In this document: one piece after another, positions 54,721 through 64,000 of the stretch
Position numbering within the stretch: position 1 is the stretch's first letter
Layout: each line of letters starts with the position of its first letter
Assembly: GCA_963714875.1 (NCBI GenBank)
Contig: CAVQQI010000002.1
Location: 1 to 64,000, forward strand
Direction of reading: 5' to 3'
From: JBAOHV01 sp963714875
Lineage (GTDB): Bacteria; Actinomycetota; Acidimicrobiia; Acidimicrobiales; Microtrichaceae
Length of the DNA stretch: 64,000 nt
Program-made: the position numbers and the translations under genes
The notes under the pieces: model-generated
Seen by the model: the letters and a program-made list of their open reading frames with translations, nothing else
What the model was told of the DNA's origin: nothing
Database searches by the model: none

Positions 54721-54784
54721 CCAGCGGGCAGGAGCGTTCGACCTCATCTTCGAGTTCGAACGGTGATTCGCGGTCAGGGCGGGG

Positions 54785-56783
54785 TCAGCGGCGGCGGCGG
54801 CCGGGAATCGAGCGACGCCGCCGAGCTGGGGTCTCCTCGGTGACGACTCCCGTGGCGCCCGGCCGGGCCCTGGCGACGAGCCAGTCCGGCATGCCGGGCA
54901 GGGCAGCGTCGGTGGTGCGCACCGCCGCCAGCACGGTTCGGGTGGCCCCCCAGCGTTCTGACGCCTCGAGCGCCGAGGCCATCAGCACCTCGTCGCGCGG
55001 CGCGCTCAACACCACAGCGCGCATCTGCGCCGGGGTCGGCCGGTCGGCCGATGCGACCTGCACGCAGGCCAGCACGAAGCGGTCCTCGGGATGCAGCGCC
55101 CGGAACCACCGCGCACCGATCGCGACCGGAACCGAGCGGCGGGACAACTCGTCGTGATCGACGAGCTCACCGAACGGGCCGACAGCGAGCTGCCAGTGCA
55201 GACCGACCACCGCACCGCCGCCGGGCACCTGCCACTCGACCGACGAGCCGCTCTCACCCACCTCGATGCGGTGCGGCACGAGGCGCAACCCTGCCGCCTC
55301 CAGCTGCTCGGCGAGCTGGTCGACCACGCCACGATCGACCAGCAGATCCACCCGCTGGAGCGGACTGGCAGGACCGGGTGCCGCCGTGTCATGGAGCTGC
55401 ACCAGATCACCCAGCACGACGGGCTGGGAGCGCACCGCTTCGAACAGGTCGGCGACCTGTGCCAGCACGTCCTCGACCCGCCCGGCCGCGCCCCCACCGA
55501 CGATCGGCGCCGGCACAGCCCCGACCGGACCATCCGGTGCGATCGTGTTGACCGGGCCGGGGCCGGCGGGCCGGCGGGGGGTGTCCGGCAGCCCGTAGAG
55601 ATCGTCGGGCGAGCCCGGCCGGCCTGCACCTCGCAGCGCCACTTCCAGCGCATCAGCTGCGGTGTCGTCGATGGCGTCGATCTGCCCGGTCGAGCCGTCG
55701 GCCAGCACCGCCCCGTGGTCGAATCGAACCATTCGCGACGCGGCGCGACCTCGACCCGTCCCCAGGTGGTCGAGCCGACACAGGGTGACGGTGTCCCGGC
55801 CCTCTCGGGGGCGCACACCGCCGATCAGCGCCGCCGCGGCGTCGAGATCGTCGTGGACCAACTGCCAGAACGATGCACCAGCAGCCACCGGCCCGACGGT
55901 GTCGAGCGCCGCCGAACCGAACTCGTCGAGTGCTCCTGCTCGTCCCAGCAGCCGAGCGCACCCCTCCGCCGTGCTGAGCGCTTCGATCGACGCCGCAGCG
56001 CCGGGTCGACGCTCGACGAGCACCACCGCACCGATGGCGGCGAAGGGCCGAGTCCCGCCCATGGTGGATGCCCGACGCCGACCGGTCGGCAGATCCAGCG
56101 GAATCGGCTCGGCGAACACGGTGCGCGAGCCAGGCAGCAGCGTCGTACGGTCCGCCCCCAGGTACCGTCCACCGGCGTCCAGCATCCGAGCGACCAGGGC
56201 ATGGCGATCCGCAGGGTCGGGGTCGATGAGGAGCACTCCGAACGGTGCGGCCGGATCGATGTCGATGCCCGGACCCAGGACGACCCGGGCGCCGCCGACG
56301 GCGCCACTGGTACCGGCGAGGGCTGCAGCGCCGGCCGGACCGACAGCGCCATCCATCTCGACGCACGCAGCGCTCAGATGGACTCGCAACGGATCGGTGC
56401 CGGCTCCGATCTCGGCGAGCACCGCAGCCAACACGCCGGCGAGCTGCGCGACGTCGCCACCCTGATCGCCTCGACCCACCTGTCCGCGTTCCGGGTCGAT
56501 GATCGAGATGGCGCCGCTCGACCTCGTCGGCGACGAGAGCGAGCGTCACGTGTGCTGGCTCATCGCCGATCTCGAGCGCCGGGTCGGCGAGGTCGGCGAA
56601 GGTGTCCACCAACTCGGCCGGCACATCGCCACGCAGCGCCACCCGCGCATTGGGCAGCCGGAGTTCCGCGACCAGTGGGGCGAGCTCGACAGGGACGCGA
56701 TCGTCCTGGCCGGCCGCCCATTCGTCCCATGCCGCCCAGTCGTCGCCGGGCTCCATGGCCATGACATCGTCGAACTCACCCAT
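54785..56783 (-). CDS. HprK-like / nucleotidyltransferase-like protein, one frameshift
   Basis: The ATG at 56783 begins MGEFDDVMAMEPGDDWAAWD. After a shift near 56505 the frame reads DVAQLAGVLAAVLAEIGAGT and VHLSAACVEMDGAVGPAGAA with ALAGTSGAVGGARVVLG, then DAGGRYLGADRTTLLPGSRT. These resemble an HPr-kinase-like fold in which the P-loop is degenerate (A-G-T-S-G-A-V-G-G). The C-terminal half has RVDLLVDRGVVDQLAEQLEA, VVGLHWQLAVGPFGE and ARWFRALHPEDRFVLACVQV, matching the NTP_transf_5 group of nucleotidyltransferase-like proteins. Joined length is about 666 residues. The function is unknown; such pairs occur with surface polysaccharide or peptide-modification genes, none of which lies next to it here. 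Confidence 0.55.
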
Positions 56784-56886
56784 GCCGTCTCACCGGCTCG
56801 CCACGCTAGATGAGCCGGGTGCGCCGGTCTCCCCCGGGCCGCAACGGGCTGCCTCGTGTTCCACCGCGTTGCCCCGTTGTCAACGA

Positions 56887-56946
56887 GTTCCGAACCTGGG
56901 GCGGAAGGACCTGCCCTGATCCGCCTCAACGCCCCAGGTTCGGAAC
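56887..56946. repeat. 17-bp perfect inverted repeat
   Basis: GTTCCGAACCTGGGGCG (56887-56903) and its exact complement (56930-56946) are 26 bp apart, between two divergent genes. The arm motif recurs at 58045-58060 and 58106-58121. Confidence 0.85.
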
Positions 56947-56974
56947 GGGACCGGCGAACCGGGGTGAGTGACCC

Positions 56975-57943
56975 GTGGCGGCCGCTGCAGCGCGAGGGTC
57001 GACTGGCGACGTGTGTCCAGCCGCCTCCCGATCCACTCTCCCGACGTCGGTCGCCGCGACCCGACACGGGTTGCTCACCCTCGATGAGCTCCGTTCGCAC
57101 GGACTGGGCAGGTCCGCGATCGATCACGCCGTCGCCAGCGGGCGACTGATCCGAGTGGCAAGAGGGGTGTTCGCCGTCGCCGGGTCGCCTGACACCGAGG
57201 TTCGACGCGCCCTCGCCGCGACCATCGCGCTGCGGGGCGCGTTGTCCCACCGGAGCGCTCCCGCCTGGTGGGGCATCCCCGGTTTCGATCTGGAGCCGCT
57301 CCACGTCATGCGGCTGCGGCCCGGGTCGAGCGATCACTCCCCGCTCGGCGTGTTGCACCGGCCGGTGAGGCTCCTCCCCCACCACCTGACCGAGTGGCGC
57401 GGCGTCAATCTGACCACTCCGGCTCGGACGCTGTTCGATCTGGCCGGTACTGTCCCGCCGGGACTGGTCGAGCGGACCTACGACACCATGTGGTCGCGCG
57501 GGCTCATCACGCCCAGGCTCATGGACCGGACCCTGGACGAGCTCCGGGGGCGGGGTCGTCCCGGCATCCAGCTCATGCGGCAACTGATCGATGAGCGGCG
57601 ACATCTGGTACAGCCCACCGGCAGCCGCCTGGAACGCCGGTTCGAAGTGCTCAACGAACGGGCCGGAATCCCGATGCTCCGTCGACAGATCAACGTGGGC
57701 GACGACGACGGCTGGATCGGGCGGCTGGACTTCGTCGGCAAGGAGCGGGCGCTGGTGGTGGAGATCGACTCAGAGCTCCATCACGCGGCCCTGCTCGACA
57801 CGCGGCGTGACGAGTCGATCACCCTGCGCCTCGAACTGGCCGGCTGGAACGTACTTCGGCTCCGCGAGGACGACCTGTGGAACCGGAGCACACGAACGGT
57901 CGATCAGCTCCGGACCGCCTGGTGGGCAGCGCCACCCAGGTGA
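56975..57943 (+). CDS. AbiEi-type antitoxin N-terminal domain plus DUF559-like nuclease domain
   Basis: The 322-residue protein has an N-terminal winged helix of the AbiEi type (ATRHGLLTLDELRSHGLGRS with AIDHAVASGRLIRVARGVFA), a middle region ALSHRSAPAWWGIPGF and LTTPARTLFDLAGTVPPGLV, and a C-terminal DUF559/Vsr-like nuclease fold. In that fold LDFVGKERALVVEIDSELHH has the catalytic-looking acidic residues and RRDESITLRLELAGWNVLRL the following helix. Such proteins are abundant in Actinobacteria, often in many copies, and are not proven toxins or antitoxins. The start is uncertain; a GTG at 57011 would remove the first 12 residues. Confidence 0.78.
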   Translation: MAAAAARGSTGDVCPAASRSTLPTSVAATRHGLLTLDELRSHGLGRSAIDHAVASGRLIRVARGVFAVAGSPDTEVRRALAATIALRGALSHRSAPAWWGIPGFDLEPLHVMRLRPGSSDHSPLGVLHRPVRLLPHHLTEWRGVNLTTPARTLFDLAGTVPPGLVERTYDTMWSRGLITPRLMDRTLDELRGRGRPGIQLMRQLIDERRHLVQPTGSRLERRFEVLNERAGIPMLRRQINVGDDDGWIGRLDFVGKERALVVEIDSELHHAALLDTRRDESITLRLELAGWNVLRLREDDLWNRSTRTVDQLRTAWWAAPPR

Positions 57944-58012
57944 CCAGGTCGTGGGCGCGCCCTGCACTTCGGGGTGCCGGGGCGTGTTTCGGGCGCACCG
58001 GGCCACGAACCA

Positions 58013-58134
58013 GGGGCGCAGACGTGTGCCCTGGCACGCACAAACGCCCCGGGTTCGGGATCGGGGTGAAGCTGGGGCGCAGACGCGTGCCCTGGCACGC
58101 ACAACCGCCCCCGGTTCGGGATGGGTGGGGGTTC
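58013..58134. repeat. Two-copy tandem repeat of 61 bp with internal palindromes
   Basis: Units 58013-58073 and 58074-58134 share GGGGCGCAGACG, the palindrome GTGCCCTGGCAC and the motif CGCCCCSGGTTCGGGA. Each can fold with GGGGCG pairing CGCCCC around the smaller palindrome. Confidence 0.75.
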
Positions 58135-58146
58135 GGGCGGAGGGAG

Positions 58147-59696
58147 TCAGCCGCCGTAGGCGACGAGCTGGGCGACGGCCTCGCCGGCCACGTCGGTCGC
58201 TGCGTCGGGCAGGATGCCCAGCCAGAACGTGCCGACCACGGCCAGCGTCAGCGCCAGCGCCGCACCCGCGGGGACCCGCACCTTCGGGCCGGCCAGCTCG
58301 GCGAAGTCGCCGCCGTAGGTGTTGCCGTCGAAGTACATCGCCACCACGATCCGCAGGTACAGGAACGCCGCCACCACCGCAGAGACCATGGCGATGACCG
58401 CCAGCGCGTACTGACCCTCTTCGACCACCGAGTTGATGACGTAGAACTTGGCGAGGAACCCTCCGGTGAAGGGCACACCCGCCTGGGCGAACAGGAACAC
58501 GGTGAACACCAGCGCGATGCCGGGCCGGGCACGGCCCAGACCCCGGTAGTCGTCCAACGTGTGCAGCCCGTCGCCGCCGCGACCCATGACCGTCACGACG
58601 CCGAAGCTGCCGACCACCATGAACGTGTAGGCCAACAGGTAGAACAGCGCCGCGGCGGTGCCGTCGGCCGAGGCTGCCTCGACCGCCACCAGGATGAAGC
58701 CGGCGTGGCTGATCGACGAGTACGCCAGCATCCGCTTGACGTTCGTCTGCACGATCGCCATCAGCGACCCCACCACCAGCGACAGCACCGCCAGGGCGTA
58801 GATCATCGGACGCCAGTCCGCGCCGTAGGTCGGGCCGAGGGTGACGACGAAGACCCGGATCAGCCCGGCGAACCCTGCGGCCTTGATGCCGGATGCCATG
58901 AAGCCCGAGATCGGCGACGGCGAGCCCTGGTACACATCCGGCACCCAGCTGTGGAACGGCACGGCGCCGACCTTGAACCCGAAACCGACGATCATGAACG
59001 CCATGCCGGCGAGCAGCAGCCCGTTCTGGGTGATGACGGTGTCCGACAGGAACTCCTGGATGCGCACCAGGTTGGTCGACCCGGTCGCCCCGTAGGTCAT
59101 GGCGATGCCGTACAGCAGGAACGCCGAGGCGAACGCACCCAGCACGAAGTACTTGAGCCCTGCTTCCTGCGAGGACACCCGCTTGGAGTGCATGGCGGCG
59201 AGCACGTAGGCCGCGACCGAGAGGATCTCGAGGCCCAGGAACAACACGATCAGGTCGTTCGCCGAGGCCATGGTGACGCCGCCGGAGGCCGACAGCATCA
59301 TGAGCACGTACCACTCGGGACCCTCGAGCCCCTCACGGCGGAGGTAGCCGTCGAGCAGCAGCGCGCCGAGCGCGACCGAGATGCAGATGATGCCGGTGAT
59401 GAACAGCGAGAAGCCGTCCAGACCGACCGCTCCGGCCATGACCGTGGAGGCGCCGTCGTCCTGCACCCGCTGCCACAGCGGGATGATCGTGATGAACGAC
59501 AGCGTCGCTGTCGCGACGGTCCATGCGGCGGGGAACCAACCCGGCGTACGCCCCCGGACGATCGACACGACGGTCAGCAGCAGCACACCGCCGAGCATCA
59601 GCACCAGGTTGGGAGCGATGGCCGACCAGACGATCTCGGGGGTCTGCAGCGCGGCGTCGTCGAGGAGCACCGGTTGGTCCTGGAGCAGTGACGCGA

Positions 59697-59700
<4 letters not shown>
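58147..59700 (-). CDS. nuoN: NADH-quinone oxidoreductase subunit N
   Basis: This 517-residue membrane subunit starts with GTG overlapping the nuoM stop (GTGA). It is an antiporter-like proton-pumping subunit with about 14 helices. Typical blocks: LFLGLEILSVAAYVLAAMHS, GLKYFVLGAFASAFLLYGIA, KVGAVPFHSWVPDVYQGSPS (with the conserved lysine) and VKRMLAYSSISHAGFILVAV. The gene is the last in the visible nuo operon. Downstream lie palindromic repeats. The 604-residue reading on the opposite strand is an artefact of high GC. Confidence 0.97.
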
Positions 59701-61312
<1,612 letters not shown>

Positions 61313-61316
<4 letters not shown>

Positions 61317-63257
61317 AGGTTCATCCTCGTGACGATGTAGACCAACAGGAGCACGGCGCCGATCCCGATGCCGAGTGCGTAGCTGCGGACCAGGCCGTTC
61401 TGCAGGCCGCGCAGTGCGCCGGCCCAGGCCGACCGTCGCCCCGCCGACACCGTTGACCGCGCCGTCGACCACGGTGCCGTCGAAGTCCGCGACACCCTGG
61501 AACGCCGCCTCACCGGGACCGCCGACGACCTTCGCGTAGGTCTCGTCGATGTACCAGGCGTGCGCGAACACGGGCTGTTCGATCTTCGCCGCATCGACCT
61601 TGCGCCGCGTGTACACCCAGTACCCGAACCAGATGCCGATCGCTGCGGTGGTGACCGCACCCGAGGCAAGGCCGAACAGGACGGGAGGGTTCGGCAGCGG
61701 GTTCTCGTACACGATGACGGGATACAGCCAGTCCTCGAGGCGGTGGAACTGGCTGCCGAACGGCAGGTTCAACAGCCCGCCCAGCGCGGCGAGCGCGGAC
61801 AGGACCACCAGCGGAGCGAGCATGGTCCACGGTGATTCGTGGGGGGTGTGGTCCGGCGTCAGGTGGTGGTGCTCGTCGACGGCGTCCTCGACGTCGTCGT
61901 GGGCCTCGTCGACGGGCTCGGCGGTGCGCCACCGCTCCTCGCCGTAGAAGGTCATGATCAGCTGACGGGTCATGTAGAACGCGGTCAGCGCGGCGACCAC
62001 CAGGCCGATCACCCAGAGCACCTTGCCCTGTGGACCCGAGCTGAAGGCACCGGCGAGCACCTCGTCCTTGGACCAGAACCCCGACAGGGGCGGCACGCCA
62101 GCGATGGCCAACCAGCCGATGAAGAACGTGGCGAAGGTGACCGGGAGGTACTTGCGCAGGTTGCCGTAGCGACGCATGTCCTGTTCGTGCGCCATCGAGT
62201 GGATGACCGCACCGGCACCCAGGAACAGCAGCGCCTTGAAGAACGCGTGGGTCACCATGTGGAACACGCCGGCGACGTAGGTCTGCGTGCCGACCGCCAG
62301 GAACATGTAGCCCAGCTGCGACACGGTCGAATACGCGAGCACCTTCTTGATGTCGGTCTGCGCGACCGCCGCGGTGGCCGCGACCAGGGCGGTGATCGCG
62401 CCGGTCCAGGCGATCACGTCGTTCGCCCAGCCTGCCTGGGCCATGATCGGGTTGAGCCGGGTGATGAGGTAGACCCCCGCGGTCACCATGGTGGCCGCGT
62501 GGATGAGCGCCGACACGGGCGTCGGGCCGGCCATGGCATCGGGCAGCCAGACGTACAGCGGCAGCTGGGCCGACTTGCCGACCGCGCCGAGGAAGAACAG
62601 CAGCGCGATGGCCGTGGCGGTGCCCGCAGCGATGCCCGGGGCGGCGGGGCGGATGTCGAGGTAGTCGACCGATCCGATGGTCACGAACACCAGGAAGGTG
62701 CCGAGCATGAATCCGACGTCACCGATGCGGTTGGTGACGAACGCCTTCTTGCCCGCCGAGGCATTCGCGGGGTCGGTGTGCCAGAACGAGATGAGCAGGT
62801 AGGAGCACGCCCCCACGCCCTCCCAGCCGAGGAAGGTGAGCACCAGGTTGTCGCCGAGCACCAGCAGCAGCATCGAGGCGATGAACAGGTTGAGGTACAC
62901 GAAGAACTTGGAGAACTTCGGGTCCCCCTTCATGTAGCCGATCGAGTAGACGTGGATCAGGGCGCCGATCCCGGTCACGAACAGGCACATCAGGATCGAC
63001 AGCGGATCGGCCAGGAAGCCGATGTTCACCTCGAAGCTGCCCGCAGGTATCCAGGTGAAGAGCACCTGGTGGAACTCCCGCTCCTTCTCGGGCAGGGCGA
63101 GCATGTCGAAGTACACCTTGGCGGTGACCAGGAAGCTCGCACCCACCACGGCCGAGGCGAACACACCGGCACCGGGGTCGCCCAGACGGCGACCCGCGAT
63201 GACCAACGAGACGAAGCCGACGAGCGGCAGCACGGGGATGAGCCAGATCAGGTCCAC
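61313..63257 (-). CDS. nuoL: NADH-quinone oxidoreductase subunit L, one frameshift
   Basis: A GTG at 63257 begins VDLIWLIPVLPLVGFVSLVI. Conserved blocks include FLGWEGVGACSYLLISFWHT, AVGKSAQLPLYVWLPDAMAG, PTPVSALIHAATMVTAGVYL and KKVLAYSTVSQLGYMFLAVG. The C-terminal amphipathic and final helix continue in a second frame after a 1-base shift near 61440 (ALRGLQNGLVRSYALGIGIG with YIVTRMNL). Corrected length is about 648 residues. It is the distal antiporter-like subunit with the long lateral helix. It starts 4 bp after the nuoK stop. Confidence 0.95.
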
Positions 63258-63261
63258 GAGC

Positions 63262-63573
63262 TCAGCCCCTCATCAACGAGATGTCGTCGGCGTCCGCGCC
63301 CTGGCGTCGTCGCATGATGGCCACGATGATCCCCAGCCCGACCACGACCTCTGCGGCGGCGACCACGAGCACGAAGAACACGATCGCCTGACCGGCGACG
63401 TCGTCGAGGGCACGGGAGAACGCCACGAAGCTCAGGTTGACGGCGTTGAGCATGAGCTCCACGCACATGAACATGACCAACGGGTTGCGGCGCACCAGCA
63501 GTCCGACCGCGCCGATCGCGAAGATGAGCGCCGCGAGCACCAGGTACCAGGTCTGGGTGAGCTCGAGGGTCAT
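63262..63573 (-). CDS. nuoK: NADH-quinone oxidoreductase subunit K
   Basis: This intact 103-residue membrane subunit reads TLELTQTWYLVLAALIFAIG and AVGLLVRRNPLVMFMCVELM, where the glutamate of helix 2 is the conserved proton-path residue, then LNAVNLSFVAF and AIVFFVLVVAAAEVVVGLGI with the second glutamate. Its ATG overlaps the nuoJ stop (ATGA). Length is normal for the family. Confidence 0.97.
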   Translation of the reverse strand: MTLELTQTWYLVLAALIFAIGAVGLLVRRNPLVMFMCVELMLNAVNLSFVAFSRALDDVAGQAIVFFVLVVAAAEVVVGLGIIVAIMRRRQGADADDISLMRG

Positions 63574-64000
63574 CGGTCGACCCCCTCGGCGGACTCGCCA
63601 TCCGCATCACCCGCAGCTGCGTCGGCGGCGCCATCATCGGCTGCCGCCCCGGCCTCGGCAGGGTCAGACTGCTCGGTGCCGGCGTTGGCACCGTCGGCGG
63701 CGGTGACCGCCACCTCGCGACGCTCACGCATGACGTCGGCAGTGGTTCCCTCGGGGAACTCGGCCAGGTCGATCGGCTCGCCCGCCCGACGGGCGAGCAC
63801 CACGGCGCCGACCACCGCGACGGTCAACAGGATCGAGGTCACCTCGACCGCGAAGATGTAGTCGGTGAACAGCACGCGGCCGAGCTGGTTGATGTCGGGC
63901 AGTGCCGGGTCGAGCGGTGCGAGCACCGACTTCTCGCCGGTGATCTGTGCCGCGCTCGACAGCAGGGCGGTCAGGCTGAGTCCGAGGATCGCGATGCCGA
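63570..64000 (-). CDS. nuoJ: NADH-quinone oxidoreductase subunit J, partial
   Basis: The frame is open to the window edge and covers the C-terminal 143 residues. It has GIAILGLSLTALLSSAAQIT, then INQLGRVLFTDYIFAVEVTS with ILLTVAVVGAVVLARR, the last two helices of NuoJ. A long acidic, alanine-rich tail follows (EVAVTAADGANAGTEQSDPA and EAGAAADDGAADAAAGDADG), which is unusual beyond Actinobacteria. The start lies outside the window. Confidence 0.93.
   Translation of the reverse strand, partial: GIAILGLSLTALLSSAAQITGEKSVLAPLDPALPDINQLGRVLFTDYIFAVEVTSILLTVAVVGAVVLARRAGEPIDLAEFPEGTTADVMRERREVAVTAADGANAGTEQSDPAEAGAAADDGAADAAAGDADGESAEGVDR

Noticed and set aside
55091..56764. 557-residue plus-strand frame
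   Set aside because: Antisense to the HprK/nucleotidyltransferase-like gene, arginine-rich, no start context.
57877..59691. 604-residue plus-strand frame
   Set aside because: Antisense to nuoN, rich in R, H, D and Q; explained by very high GC.
61839..63317. 492-residue plus-strand frame
   Set aside because: Antisense to nuoL; composition of a shadow frame.

Overview
The window reads as two unrelated pieces of chromosome joined near position 53,310-53,325. The left 53 kb looks like an Anaerolineae-type Chloroflexota genome: heliorhodopsin, a bacterial staygreen (SGR) homologue, baeRF release-factor-like proteins, secreted proteins carrying or ending in an 'IYLPL(V/I)L' motif, and ferredoxin-dependent 2-oxoacid metabolism. 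The right 10.7 kb is a very GC-rich actinobacterial sequence, most like Acidimicrobiia, ending in the nuoJKLMN part of a complex I operon. A strong promoter at 53,279-53,307 points straight into the 3' end of an opposite-strand gene. That fits an assembly chimera better than a natural locus. The taxonomy is inferred from protein character; no search was run.

Layout, left part. 0-5 kb: a pentapeptide-repeat protein, a small membrane protein, groES-groEL, a baeRF protein and a truncated RRM RNA-binding gene with its promoter and leader. 5-8 kb: a same-strand cluster of heliorhodopsin, SGR-type Mg-dechelatase and a DUF523-DUF1722 (RudS/YbgA-type) protein. All three have links to light or pigments, and this is the most interesting block. 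8-13 kb: an MFS remnant cut by a decayed IS630 element, then an ABC-2 exporter with a NEW3-domain partner. 13-19 kb: a secreted metalloprotease-like protein of about 1,290 residues, a GNAT enzyme and an ISAs1 remnant. 19-36 kb: recD2, pcm, a korDABC operon divergent from lhgO-gltA-icd (2-oxoglutarate and citrate-cycle genes), a PhoBR-like two-component system with Pho-box-like repeats, sodA and L-glutamate-semialdehyde dehydrogenase. Most genes here carry one or more single-base indels. 36-53 kb: well-preserved frames with a DUF5107 protein, a lone receiver protein, rubrerythrin, a ChlI/ChlD-like chelatase pair joined by a probable -1 frameshift site, glgA and neighbours, degV, a second baeRF protein, an HtrA protease, and comEC interrupted by an intact IS630-family element flanked by TA.

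Right part. A single-pass membrane protein, a coiled-coil protein with 11-residue repeats, an HprK-like/nucleotidyltransferase-like protein, an AbiEi-DUF559 protein, palindromic intergenic repeats, then nuoN, nuoM, nuoL, nuoK and partial nuoJ with overlapping start and stop codons.

Regulatory logic. Arrays of TCTAAC boxes spaced 11 and 22 bp precede both the ABC/NEW3 operon and the lone response regulator, so an OmpR/PhoB-like regulator may control both. The many indels between about 19.9 and 35.6 kb look like consensus errors. By contrast the A10 frameshift in the chelatase gene lies in an otherwise clean region and matches a known slippery heptamer.
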